A stretch of DNA of 29,856 nucleotides from the NCBI GenBank assembly GCA_910586315.1, contig CAJUIP010000038.1, positions 1 to 29,856 of the forward strand, in the 5' to 3' direction. This stretch comes from an uncultured Lachnospiraceae bacterium (lineage in GTDB: Bacteria; Bacillota; Clostridia; Lachnospirales; Lachnospiraceae). This document shows, in pieces, positions 6,985 to 14,654 of the stretch. The notes below the pieces were generated by a model. The model saw nothing but the letters and a program-made list of their open reading frames with translations. It was not told the origin of the DNA and made no database searches. Positions within the stretch are counted from its first letter, which is position 1; each line of letters opens with the position of its first letter. The position numbers and the translations under genes were made by a program.

Positions 6985-9126
6985 TTACAGCTTCATTGTA
7001 AGTGAAATTCTTTTTTTAGCTACATCCACGCTTAATACTTTCACTTCCACCACATCCCCGACACTGACTGCCTCCAGCGGATGGCGGATGAATTTTTCAC
7101 ACATCTGGGAAATATGTACCAGTCCGTCCTGATGGACACCGATATCTACAAAAGCTCCGAAGTCAATCACATTACGAACAGTTCCCTTTAGGATCATTCC
7201 CGGCGCAAGGTCCTTCATATCCAGCACATCCGTCCTTAAAATCGGCTTCGGCATCTCCTCTCTGGGGTCCCTGGCCGGTTTTTCCAGCTCTTTTACAATA
7301 TCCTGAAGCGTCATCTCTCCGATGCCAAGCTCTCCTGCCAGTTCCTTCGGATTATGGATTTTCCTGCCAAGACCCGCCACAGCTCCGGCCCCAATGTCCT
7401 CTGTGTTTAATCCAAGACGGTTCAAAAGCTCTGTGGCGGCGCCATAGCTTTCCGGATGGACGCTGGTTGCGTCGAGAGGGTTGTCGCCTCCGGTAATACG
7501 CATAAATCCGGCGCACTGTTCATAAGCTTTGGGGCCCAGCTTGGCCACCTTTAGAAGCTGCTTTCTGTTTTTAAAGGCCCCGTTTTCTTCCCGATAGGAC
7601 ACAATGTTTTTCGCGATGACCTTTGAAATTCCGGAAATATATTCAAGCAGCGACGCGGAAGCCGTATTTAAATCCACTCCCACCTTATTGACACAGTCCT
7701 CCACCACATTTCCCAGAGCCTCGCTTAAGTGCTTCTGGTTCATATCATGCTGATACTGGCCCACACCGATGGATTTGGGATCAATCTTTACCAGCTCCGC
7801 AAGAGGATCTTGAAGTCTTCTGGCAATGGAAACAGCGCTTCTCTGCCCCACGTCAAACTGCGGAAATTCTTCTGTAGCCAGCTTGCTGGCCGAGTACACC
7901 GATGCCCCTGCCTCATTCACAATGATATACTGGACATGATCCGGAATTTCCTTTAAAAATTCTGCAATGATTTGCTCAGATTCTCTGGATGCCGTTCCGT
8001 TCCCCACGGAAATCAGGGAAATATGGTACTCCTTAATTAATTTCTTTAAAATTTTTTTGGCCTCTTCCACTCGGTTCTGGGGAGCGGTGGGATAAATCAC
8101 TACCGTGTCCAGCACCTTTCCGGTGGCATCCACCACAGCCAGCTTACACCCCGTGCGGAACGCTGGATCCCAGCCCAGCACCACATGGCCGGAAATCGGA
8201 GGCTGCATCAAAAGCTGCTCTAAATTTTTTCCGAATACACGAATCGCTCCGTCCTCAGCCTTTTCCGTCAGGTCATTGCGGACCTCCCTTTCGATAGCCG
8301 GAGCAATCAGGCGGCTGTAGCTGTCTGAAATTGCCGCCTTGAGTACCGGAGTTGTCACAGGATTATCTTTAAGAATTATCTGTTTTTCCAGATAGGTTAA
8401 AATTTTATCTTCCGAAGCCGTAATCTTTACCGTCAGTATTTTTTCCTTTTCTCCCCTGTTTAAGGCCAGAACCCGGTGCCCGGCACACTTTTTCACCGGC
8501 TCCTCATAGTGATAATACATTTCATAAACAGATTCTGCATTTTCGTCCTTGACCTCGGAAGAAATCATTCCCTCTTCCATCGTCGTTTTCCGGATATACG
8601 TGCGGAATTTGGCATCCTCTGAGAACCGCTCCGCCAGAATATCCATAGCTCCTGCGATTGCCTCTTTTACGGAAGAAACCCCCTTTTCTTCAGAAACAAA
8701 AGCGGCGGCCTCTTCTTCCAGAGGTTTTTTCATAAGCTGGAGAATAATCAGATCCGCAAGAGGCTCCAGGCCCTTCTCCTTTGCCACGCTGGCCCTTGTT
8801 TTCCGCTTGGGACGGTAGGGAAGATACAGGTCCTCCACAGCCACCATGGTCTGTGCTTCCTCAATTTTTTTCTTTAACTCAGGAGTCAGCTTTCCCTGCT
8901 CCTCGATAGAGGCGATAACCTGGGATTTTCTCTCTTCCAGGCCCCTTAAGTATTTCAGCCGCTCATCCAGATTTCTCAGTATCTCATCATTTAAGGCGCC
9001 TGTGGCCTCTTTCCGGTATCTGGCAATGAACGGGATGGTGTTCCCCTCATCAATCAGCTTTACGGCGGCCTCCACCTGGTTACGGGCCACCGAAAGCTCC
9101 TTTGTAAGCGCTGCTATTATGTCCAT
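6985..9126 (-). CDS. tex: Tex family RNA-binding transcription accessory protein
   Basis: Tex is a cytosolic nucleic-acid-binding protein of the Spt6-like class, linked in other bacteria to transcription and virulence gene expression. The 713-residue product carries the Tex N-terminal helical region (IPFIARYRKEATGALNDEILR, YLPYRPKRKTRA), a YqgF/RNase H-like core (VVLGWDPAFRTGCKLAVVD), helix-hairpin-helix repeats (LNTASASLLEYISGISK onward) and a C-terminal S1 domain (GMILKGTVRNVIDFGAFVDIG to the end). I chose ATG 9126, with AAGGAG 6 nt upstream, rather than an in-frame start at 9153 that lacks a ribosome binding site. It is first of the minus-strand unit running to 3329. A repeat-rich region lies upstream. 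Confidence 0.95.
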   Translation of the reverse strand: MDIIAALTKELSVARNQVEAAVKLIDEGNTIPFIARYRKEATGALNDEILRNLDERLKYLRGLEERKSQVIASIEEQGKLTPELKKKIEEAQTMVAVEDLYLPYRPKRKTRASVAKEKGLEPLADLIILQLMKKPLEEEAAAFVSEEKGVSSVKEAIAGAMDILAERFSEDAKFRTYIRKTTMEEGMISSEVKDENAESVYEMYYHYEEPVKKCAGHRVLALNRGEKEKILTVKITASEDKILTYLEKQIILKDNPVTTPVLKAAISDSYSRLIAPAIEREVRNDLTEKAEDGAIRVFGKNLEQLLMQPPISGHVVLGWDPAFRTGCKLAVVDATGKVLDTVVIYPTAPQNRVEEAKKILKKLIKEYHISLISVGNGTASRESEQIIAEFLKEIPDHVQYIIVNEAGASVYSASKLATEEFPQFDVGQRSAVSIARRLQDPLAELVKIDPKSIGVGQYQHDMNQKHLSEALGNVVEDCVNKVGVDLNTASASLLEYISGISKVIAKNIVSYREENGAFKNRKQLLKVAKLGPKAYEQCAGFMRITGGDNPLDATSVHPESYGAATELLNRLGLNTEDIGAGAVAGLGRKIHNPKELAGELGIGEMTLQDIVKELEKPARDPREEMPKPILRTDVLDMKDLAPGMILKGTVRNVIDFGAFVDIGVHQDGLVHISQMCEKFIRHPLEAVSVGDVVEVKVLSVDVAKKRISLTMKL

Positions 9127-9165
9127 GTTTACTCCTTGTTTATCTTCTGTCATATCACTGTTTAC

Positions 9166-9329
9166 AGGGGGCTTCTTATTTGACGCCTGGGAGGTCCGTT
9201 TCCAACCAGGGGGCTTCTTCTTGTCCGCTTTCAGCGTACAAGAAGCATCGGGCGATCGCCCGATGGGGAAAAACGAAAGCCCCCAGTCTTACAAGCAAGC
9301 TTGACGCCTGGGGGCTTCCGTTTTTCCCC
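9166..9329. repeat. Compound inverted-repeat region between tex and DUF4190 gene
   Basis: Three nested structures stand in the divergent spacer: a 22-bp inverted repeat with one mismatch (9265-9286 with 9308-9329, core AAGCCCCCAG), an 18-nt perfect palindrome at 9247-9264 (ATCGGGCGATCGCCCGAT), and a hairpin 9217-9224 with 9238-9245 (CTTCTTGT against ACAAGAAG). The phrase TTGACGCCTGGG occurs at both 9180 and 9301 in direct orientation, and CAGGGGGCTTCTT occurs twice at the left end. CTTCTTGTCCGC at 9217-9228 is shared with the element at 137-289. No ORF is carried; it resembles a composite of small non-coding mobile repeats. Confidence 0.7.
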
Positions 9330-9386
9330 GCCCTGCAAACTGTAATCTTATTATAGTTCAAAGGCTTCGGATGTGCAACTTAAATA

Positions 9387-9415
9387 TGGACAAGGTTCTT
9401 TTTTCATGCTAGAAT
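9387..9415 (+). promoter_or_regulatory. Promoter of the DUF4190 protein gene
   Basis: TGGACA (9387-9392) and TAGAAT (9410-9415) each match the sigma-A consensus at five of six positions and are 17 bp apart. The predicted start near 9422 leaves a short leader of about 20 nt with AGGAGG before the ATG at 9444. Confidence 0.7.
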
Positions 9416-9443
9416 GGGAAATGATTTATAAGGAGGAAATGTA

Positions 9444-10001
9444 ATGGCAGATTATGAAAATCAAAATCAACCTGAATATACAGAGCACCCCGGGACATCC
9501 TCAGAACAGAGTTGGCAGAACGCCCCGCAGCAGGGCTGGCAAAGCCCTCCGGACCAAGGCTGGCAAAACGCCCCGGAACAGGACCGGCAGAACGCCCCGC
9601 AGAACGGGGGGCCGTATCCGCCCCCTTATTCGAATCCGGGCCCTTACAATCAATACCCGCCTTACGGAAACGGATATCCGCCCAAACCCAAAAATGGGTT
9701 TGCCACTGCCTCCCTGGTCGTCGGCATTTTCGCTCTGTTAAGTCTCTGCTGCTTCGCCTTCCCCCTCTCCATCATCATGGGTGTGGGCGCTGTGATTTTT
9801 GCTGTAATATCCAAAAAAGGACAGCCCATGTATGGAACCGCCATCGCCGGAATGATTCTCGGTATTATTGCTGTGGTTCTGGGAATCGGTGAATTCATTT
9901 ATTTTATGGCTCTTTCTACTCTGGTGAAGGATCCTGCCAACGCAGCCATCATCAACGAATTTATGGAGCAGTTGGAACAGCAGTTACAGCAGGCCAAATA
10001 A
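9444..10001 (+). CDS. DUF4190-type membrane protein with repetitive Pro/Gln/Trp N-terminus
   Basis: This 185-residue protein has a hydrophilic N-terminal half of about 80 residues rich in Gln, Pro, Gly, Asn and Tyr. It is built partly from four 8-residue repeats (WQNAPQQG and variants, residues 24-55), followed by PYPPPYSNPGPYNQYPPYGNG. A KPKNGFATASLVVGIFALLS segment then opens two close transmembrane helices (about 86-117 and 129-155) with a KKGQPMYGTAIAGMILGI linker, the DUF4190 pattern. The topology suggests a membrane anchor with a disordered cytosolic tail; the role is unknown. AGGAGG lies 7 nt before ATG. It is a single-gene plus-strand unit with its own promoter and a terminator at 10173. 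Confidence 0.88.
   Translation: MADYENQNQPEYTEHPGTSSEQSWQNAPQQGWQSPPDQGWQNAPEQDRQNAPQNGGPYPPPYSNPGPYNQYPPYGNGYPPKPKNGFATASLVVGIFALLSLCCFAFPLSIIMGVGAVIFAVISKKGQPMYGTAIAGMILGIIAVVLGIGEFIYFMALSTLVKDPANAAIINEFMEQLEQQLQQAK
9513..9608 (+). repeat. Four tandem 24-bp units coding WQNAPxQG repeats
   Basis: Four in-frame copies of a 24-bp unit, starting TGGCA(A/G)A, encode WQNAPQQG, WQSPPDQG, WQNAPEQD and RQNAPQNG. Such short tandem coding repeats often change copy number between strains; whether they do here is untested. Confidence 0.8.
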
Positions 10002-10172
10002 AGTTTCAGGACGCAGGGTTCCTGTAAAAAGTATACATGAAACGGAAGTGTAGCCCGCTACGCCTCCCTCATTCGAACCCAATTTTCCGCAAACTGTGAC
10101 GCACATCTGGCTGAAAGTAATCGAGCCAGTACACTAAGGCTTTTTGACCTGTGCAATCGGAAAAGAAACAGG

Positions 10173-10206
10173 AAAGCCGGGCTGCAGATTTCTGTATCCC
10201 GGCTTT
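10173..10206. terminator. Bidirectional terminator between DUF4190 and DUF2752 genes
   Basis: AAAGCCGGG (10173-10181) pairs perfectly with CCCGGCTTT (10198-10206), 16-nt loop. Downstream on plus is TTTTATA; on minus there is a T-rich tail (TTTCCTGTTTCTTTT). The genes on both sides converge on it, and the minus-strand stop codon at 10206-10208 touches it. The remaining spacer 10002-10172 shows no gene. Confidence 0.75.
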
Positions 10207-10568
10207 TATACTTCAGGCAGAAGGGCTAACAAATCAATCCCTCTGACCGCCAGCATATAATTTTTATAAAGAAAATTTAAAATAGTAATTGCGGCTCCGA
10301 CATAAATATATCGGTTATCCAGATAAATCCGGTACCGGGGCTTTTTTGTTTTCCAGTAACAAAGATAGGAAAACAGAAACCATGCCGCCACCAGTGCACA
10401 ATATAAAATCAGCGGATGATACTTAAGGCTCAGAACAGGATGTCCCAAAAGGAGCGCTTTTGCCGCCCGCGTTCCCCCGCAGCCCGGACAGTAAAAGCCT
10501 GTGAACTCATGAAACAGACAGGGAATCCTCCCTTCTCTGATGAGCCAGGCAATGATTTCTGCTTTCAT
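10206..10568 (-). CDS. DUF2752 membrane protein
   Basis: This 120-residue protein has the DUF2752 signature GFYCPGCGGTRAAKALLLGHPVLSLKYHPL, with C27 and C30 in CPxCGxTR, followed by two transmembrane segments (about 51-71 and 87-105). The family's biochemical role is unknown; the CPGCG motif could bind metal, which is only inference. The ATG directly abuts the TAG stop of the upstream ACT-protein gene, with GGAG about 11 nt ahead, so expression is likely coupled. It ends at the shared terminator. Confidence 0.88.
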   Translation of the reverse strand: MKAEIIAWLIREGRIPCLFHEFTGFYCPGCGGTRAAKALLLGHPVLSLKYHPLILYCALVAAWFLFSYLCYWKTKKPRYRIYLDNRYIYVGAAITILNFLYKNYMLAVRGIDLLALLPEV

Positions 10569-11015
10569 CTATTTTTCCACTCCTAAAATCTTCACATTTT
10601 GTACTCCTGTCAGCTCCTCAATTTCCTCCACCATAACGGACATATTTCCTGTATTCTCCCTTACCTCTATACTTAAGGTCACCGTTGCCATTCCGTTTAC
10701 GGGGATGGTCTGATGGATGGTTAAAATATTGGCCCGGTAAGTGGCCACCACATGGAGCAGGTCTGACAAAAGGCCAGGCTCGTCCTCCATCTGAATGACC
10801 AGCGTGACCGTTTTTCCCTTCGTGTTATCTGCAAACGGAGCAATATCATCTTTATATTTGTAAAATGAGCTGCGGCTTAAGCCAACCCGCTCTGACGCCT
10901 CCTGAACAGTCATGGCTTTATCGGCATCCAGAAGACGCTTCACCTTTGCCACCTTTAAAAGGACCTCCGGCAGCGCCCTGTCGCGCACCACATAATACTT
11001 GCTTTTCATCTCCAT
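10569..11015 (-). CDS. UPF0735 ACT domain protein, PheB-like regulator
   Basis: The 148-residue product matches the PheB/UPF0735 layout and length (about 147). An N-terminal part contains a helix-turn-helix-like segment (MTVQEASERVGLSRSSFYKYKDDI), followed by a C-terminal ACT domain (TLVIQMEDEPGLLSDLLHVVATYRANILTIHQ...) of the kind that binds amino acids. A role as an amino-acid-responsive regulator is inferred from domains; the ligand is unknown. The frame is open to 11078, but ATG 11015 has AGAGG 8 nt upstream and gives the family length. It is translationally coupled to the DUF2752 gene and divergent from the nitrilase gene. Confidence 0.9.
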   Translation of the reverse strand: MEMKSKYYVVRDRALPEVLLKVAKVKRLLDADKAMTVQEASERVGLSRSSFYKYKDDIAPFADNTKGKTVTLVIQMEDEPGLLSDLLHVVATYRANILTIHQTIPVNGMATVTLSIEVRENTGNMSVMVEEIEELTGVQNVKILGVEK

Positions 11016-11085
11016 ATTCTGGACCTCTCTGTTGCTTTCCGGAAAATTTGTACGTCTCCGGAACACATCTGTATGCACCTTATGG

Positions 11086-11114
11086 ATACTACCACACTTT
11101 TTCTACCAACGCAA
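11086..11114 (-). promoter_or_regulatory. Possible promoter for ACT protein-DUF2752 unit
   Basis: On the minus strand TTGCGT (11109-11114) and TAGTAT (11086-11091) are separated by 17 bp, about 70 nt before the ACT-protein start. The match is moderate (three and four of six), and it interleaves with no other signal. Confidence 0.35.
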
Positions 11115-11126
11115 GTTTTTTGTCAC

Positions 11127-11155
11127 TTGACATTGCGCCCATTTCCTTTTAATCT
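11127..11155 (+). promoter_or_regulatory. Possible promoter for the nitrilase-family gene
   Basis: A perfect -35 TTGACA (11127-11132) and a weak -10 TAATCT (11150-11155) are 17 bp apart. The start would be near 11162, giving a leader of about 115 nt before the ATG at 11277. The poor -10 lowers confidence and may mean an activator is needed. Confidence 0.4.
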
Positions 11156-11276
11156 GAAAGAAAGAGCGCTTCCGGAAATTCTCGAATCTAATCCCCATAC
11201 ACACCATGTACGCCTCATAACTTCTGGCGTAAAACCTTTCCGGAAACACTCACAAAAAAGAACGGAGGAATCTGCC

Positions 11277-12086
11277 ATGAGTACCATGACCGTTGCACAG
11301 CTTCAGACCCATGTGCATGCCCAAAAAGAAAAAAACATTTCCGCCCTGCGTCCTCTGCTTACAGAGGCCTGCGGCAGGAACGCGGATGTGGTCTGCCTGC
11401 CGGAAATGTTTTCCTGTCCCTACGAAACTCCAAATTTTCCCGTTTATGCAGAAAAAGAAGGCGGTGATTCCTGGAATGCGCTCTCCGGGCTGGCCAGGGA
11501 ATTTCACATTTACCTGTCCGCCGGGTCTGTTCCGGAGATTGCCGATGATGGTTCCGTCTACAATACCGCCTATGTATTTGACCGTGAGGGGCGCCAGATT
11601 GCCAAGCACCGGAAAGTCCATCTTTTTGACATAGATGTGAAAGGCGGGCAGTGTTTCAAAGAGTCCGACACGCTGACTGCCGGAAATTCTGCCACGGTTT
11701 TTGAGACAGAGTTCGGAAAAATGGGGCTCTGCATCTGCTATGATTTTCGTTTTCCGGAGCTCGCCAGACGGATGGTTCTGGAGGGCGCCAATGTCATCTT
11801 TGTTCCTGCCGCCTTCAATATGACCACAGGCCCGGCCCACTGGGAAGTATTATTCCGCTCCCGCGCCATTGATAATCAGGTTTTTACCTTCGGAACTGCT
11901 CCTGCCAGGGACATCGACGCCTCCTATCACTCCTGGGGCCATTCTATCGCCGTATCCCCCTGGGGAACCGTTTTAAATCAGATGGAGGCCGAAGCCGGAA
12001 TTCAGATCACATCCATCAATCTGGACGAAGTGGCTGCCATCCGCGACCAGCTTCCTCTTTTAAAACACCGGATGGAACGCCTGTAA
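11277..12086 (+). CDS. Carbon-nitrogen hydrolase (nitrilase superfamily, Nit/omega-amidase-like)
   Basis: This cytosolic amidase of 269 residues has the complete nitrilase-superfamily triad: E43 in VVCLPEMFSCPYE, K113 in KHRKVHLFDID, and C154 in GLCICYDFRFPEL. The RKVHLFDID and CYDFRFPE blocks resemble the Nit2/omega-amidase branch, which hydrolyses alpha-ketoglutaramate and related amides. The substrate is inferred from resemblance only; deaminated-glutathione amidase is another option. The frame is open back to 11073, but ATG 11277 has GGAGG 8 nt upstream and starts where family members start. It stands alone on the plus strand, divergent from the ACT-regulator gene and convergent with phoU. 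Confidence 0.92.
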   Translation: MSTMTVAQLQTHVHAQKEKNISALRPLLTEACGRNADVVCLPEMFSCPYETPNFPVYAEKEGGDSWNALSGLAREFHIYLSAGSVPEIADDGSVYNTAYVFDREGRQIAKHRKVHLFDIDVKGGQCFKESDTLTAGNSATVFETEFGKMGLCICYDFRFPELARRMVLEGANVIFVPAAFNMTTGPAHWEVLFRSRAIDNQVFTFGTAPARDIDASYHSWGHSIAVSPWGTVLNQMEAEAGIQITSINLDEVAAIRDQLPLLKHRMERL

Positions 12087-12120
12087 TTCTCATCACAAAA
12101 CCACCGGAGCAATGTTTTCA

Positions 12121-12319
12121 TAACAGTTCAGCTGTGTGCTTCCTGTCCGCGGCGGGCAGGACATGCACGGCTGAACTGTTACATATTTTGCCATGGCCGC
12201 TCCATGTTCTCCTTCTCTTCGGCGGACAGGAACACGCACGGCCGGACGGTTACACATTTTGCCATGACAGCTCCATGTTCTCCTTCTCTTCGGCGGGCAG
12301 AACATGCATGGCCGGACTG
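12121..12319. repeat. GTTCAG-family palindrome followed by two 71-bp tandem repeats
   Basis: TAACAGTTCAGC (12121-12132) pairs with GCTGAACTGTTA (12170-12181), enclosing a CCTGTCCGC/GCGGGCAGG hairpin; this half is very like the right half of the 137-289 element. Two copies of a 71-bp unit follow (12178-12248 and 12249-12319), sharing TCCATGTTCTCCTTCTCTTC and GGCCGGAC ends with a few substitutions and one compensating indel. They fill the space between the convergent nitrilase gene and phoU. A 98-codon frame across them is an artefact of the repeats. The palindrome may serve as a terminator for either gene. Confidence 0.75.
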
Positions 12320-12357
12320 CCTCGTTTTCCGTTCTGTTCCCGTGTATTATTTCTTTT

Positions 12358-13020
12358 TTATAAGAGCCTCTGCTCCTCTATGATTCCCGTTTCCCTGAAT
12401 AGTTCCCACTGGCCGATATTTACCCCATGATCCCCAATTTTTTCCAGATATTTCGCAACCATAAGAACATCAATGCAGCAGTCCGCATCCATGGTTCCTT
12501 TCCTTAAAGTCTCCACCAGATCTTCCTTTATCTGATTAAAGCATGCGTCAATTCCATCGTCCGCCTCTATCGCCTCTTTTCCCATATCCATATTTCGGTT
12601 CACAAAGGCCGCCGCCGCTTTTCCAATCAAAGCCCTGGTCTCCTCAATCATGCCGGGAAACCAGGAAGAATAATCAGCAAGGTCCCCCATGTCTATCCGC
12701 ACGAACAGCTCCGCCATGTCTGAAAGATGGTTTCCGATCCGTTCCAGGTCCGTAACAATTTTAAGGGCCGCCGATATCGTTCTCAAGTCCCCGGCAACCG
12801 GCGTCTGCCTGGCAAGAAGACTGAGGCATTGAGACTCTATGTTTCTCTGCATATCCTCAATGACCCTGTCATGACGCACAAAGCGTTTCATGATCTCCCT
12901 GTCCTTTTTCTTTAAGGTATCAAACAGACAGTCATATCCATCCTCCACCCATTCCGCCATCTGAAGTATATCCTGGCGCAGGTGCTCTAACTCCTGATCA
13001 AATCGTTTTCTTGGTGCCAT
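12358..13020 (-). CDS. phoU: Phosphate transport regulator PhoU
   Basis: PhoU is a cytosolic helical-bundle protein that links Pst transporter status to the phosphate two-component system and restrains uptake when phosphate is plentiful. The 220-residue product consists of the two three-helix PhoU repeats, each with its metal-binding signature: DLERIGNHLSDMAE in the first half and KYLEKIGDHGVNIGQW in the second. GGAGGG precedes the ATG by 5 nt. It is last in pstS-pstC-pstA-pstB-phoU, 12 nt after pstB, the standard place. Downstream, no simple terminator is seen; the repeat cluster begins about 40 nt beyond its stop. Confidence 0.96.
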   Translation of the reverse strand: MAPRKRFDQELEHLRQDILQMAEWVEDGYDCLFDTLKKKDREIMKRFVRHDRVIEDMQRNIESQCLSLLARQTPVAGDLRTISAALKIVTDLERIGNHLSDMAELFVRIDMGDLADYSSWFPGMIEETRALIGKAAAAFVNRNMDMGKEAIEADDGIDACFNQIKEDLVETLRKGTMDADCCIDVLMVAKYLEKIGDHGVNIGQWELFRETGIIEEQRLL

Positions 13021-13032
13021 TCTGTCCCTCCA

Positions 13033-13794
13033 TCAGCCAAACCGGCCCGTAATATAGTCCTCTGTCCTCCTGTCTTTGGGTCTTCCAAAGATGTTCATGG
13101 TTTCATCCGCCTCAACCAGTTCTCCTGAAAGGAAGAATGCCGTCTGGTCCGACACCCTGGCTGCCTGCTGCATGTTGTGGGTCACCACAATCACGGTATA
13201 CTCCTTTTTCAGCTCCGTCATCAGCTCCTCAATTTTCAGAGTAGAAATGGGATCCAGAGCCGATGTGGGTTCGTCCATCAAAAGGACCTCTGGTTCCACC
13301 GCCAGAGCCCTTGCAATGCAGAGCCTCTGCTGCTGCCCGCCGGAAAGCCCCAGAGCCGGCCTCTTTAGTCTGTCCTTTACCTCGTCAAAGATTGCCGCAT
13401 CCCTCAAAGCCCGTTCCACAATTTCATCCAGTACGGCTTTGCTGCGAATCCCATGGATTCTGGGGCCATAAGCTACATTGTCATAAACGCTCATCAGAAA
13501 AGGATTGGGCTGCTGGAATACCATGCCTGCCCGCTTGCGGAGAATGGTGGTATCCATAAAGTCCTCATAAATATTTTCCCCGTCCAACAGAATCGTTCCC
13601 TGAATCCGCACATTTTTTACCAGGTCATTCATCCGGTTGATGCACTTTAAAAATGTGGATTTTCCGCATCCCGACGGCCCTATGAGAGCCGTAATTGTAT
13701 TTGACCTTATTTCCATATTTATATTTTTAAGGGCATGGGTTTCACCATAAAACAAATTCAGTCCCTTTACCTGAATTTTATTATTTTCCATCAT
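13033..13794 (-). CDS. pstB: Phosphate ABC transporter ATP-binding protein PstB
   Basis: PstB is the ATPase that powers the PstCA channel at the inner face of the membrane. The 253-residue product has Walker A GPSGCGKST (39-47), Q-loop VFQQPNPF, the signature LSGGQQQR (150-157), Walker B VLLMDEP with D174 and E175, and switch histidine H206 in THNMQQ. FLKCINRMNDL and the MSVYDNVAYGPRIHG block are typical of PstB rather than other ABC ATPases. The start overlaps the pstA stop (ATGATGG around TGA), preceded by GGAGAGG. Initiation at either of two consecutive ATGs changes only one residue. Confidence 0.98.
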   Translation of the reverse strand: MMENNKIQVKGLNLFYGETHALKNINMEIRSNTITALIGPSGCGKSTFLKCINRMNDLVKNVRIQGTILLDGENIYEDFMDTTILRKRAGMVFQQPNPFLMSVYDNVAYGPRIHGIRSKAVLDEIVERALRDAAIFDEVKDRLKRPALGLSGGQQQRLCIARALAVEPEVLLMDEPTSALDPISTLKIEELMTELKKEYTVIVVTHNMQQAARVSDQTAFFLSGELVEADETMNIFGRPKDRRTEDYITGRFG

Positions 13795-14654
13795 TTCCTC
13801 TCCTTCCTGCCCTCTGCTCCAAACCGTGCCACAACAGATCTAGTCAGGAAATTCATAAACAGCACCAGAATCAAAAGTACACTGGCGATGGCAAAGGCCA
13901 CATCATAGTTTCCTTTTGCCATCTGTAAGTACATCTCGATGGTCATGGTTCCTCCGGATTCAAACACTTTTTTTGCCAGTCCCATACCTGGCTTTGGAAG
14001 GTAAAAACCACTTCCCGCCGTGAACAGGAGGGCCGCCGACTCTCCCACAATCCGGCCCACAGCCAGGATAATTCCTGTAAGAATCCCCGGCATGGCGCTG
14101 GGAATCAGAATGGTCCGTATCATATACCATTTGGCGGCTCCCATTCCCAGAGCCCCGCTCCGGTAATTCTCCGGCACGGTCCGAAGAGCTTCCTGGGTAT
14201 TTCTGGCAATAAGAGGAAGCACCATCAGCATCAGTGTAAAAGCGCCCGTAAGCATGGAATATCCCAAACCCAGCACCTCTCCGAAAAATACATTTCCAAA
14301 AAGTCCGAACAAAACGGAAGGGATTCCCGTCAGCGTTTCCATGGTAAACTCAATCATGGATACCAGCTTTCCCGGCCTGGCATATTCATTTAAGTAGATA
14401 GCGCTCCCCACCCCCGCGGGAACGGCGGCCGCCAGCGTCAAAATGACAATATAAAGGGTGTTGACAATGTTTCCTGCAATTCCCATAGCTCCCCTGACAG
14501 GGCTTTGTACCGTGACCAAAAAATCCAGGCTCACATTCCGGATTCCCCGGTAAAAAACATACCCGATGATCCCCACCAGAATCGTCACAGAAAGAAGGGC
14601 TGAAAAACCGATAAGCGCTGTCAGAATGTGGTCCTTTCTCTTTCTCCTGCTCAT
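13791..14654 (-). CDS. pstA: Phosphate ABC transporter permease PstA
   Basis: PstA is one of the two membrane channel subunits of the high-affinity phosphate importer. The 287-residue product has about six hydrophobic segments and the cytoplasmic coupling loop EALRTVPENYRSGALGMGAAKWYMIRTILIPSAMPGILTG, which docks on PstB. YLNEYA after the second helix and ETLTGIPSVLFGLFG are characteristic of the family. Its start overlaps the pstC stop and its stop overlaps the pstB start, each by 4 nt, so subunit synthesis is likely coupled. Confidence 0.96.
   Translation of the reverse strand: MSRRKRKDHILTALIGFSALLSVTILVGIIGYVFYRGIRNVSLDFLVTVQSPVRGAMGIAGNIVNTLYIVILTLAAAVPAGVGSAIYLNEYARPGKLVSMIEFTMETLTGIPSVLFGLFGNVFFGEVLGLGYSMLTGAFTLMLMVLPLIARNTQEALRTVPENYRSGALGMGAAKWYMIRTILIPSAMPGILTGIILAVGRIVGESAALLFTAGSGFYLPKPGMGLAKKVFESGGTMTIEMYLQMAKGNYDVAFAIASVLLILVLFMNFLTRSVVARFGAEGRKERK

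Noticed and set aside
9127..9153. Longer Tex N-terminus starting at 9153
   Set aside because: No ribosome binding site, while ATG 9126 has AAGGAG at good distance and matches the family start.
10029..10042. AGTATACATGAAAC also present at about 20436-20449
   Set aside because: A single 14-bp match in 30 kb is expected by chance, and the surroundings do not match.
12134..12430. 98-codon plus-strand frame with repeated protein segments
   Set aside because: It is read from the 71-bp tandem repeats, lacks a ribosome binding site and runs into the antisense end of phoU.
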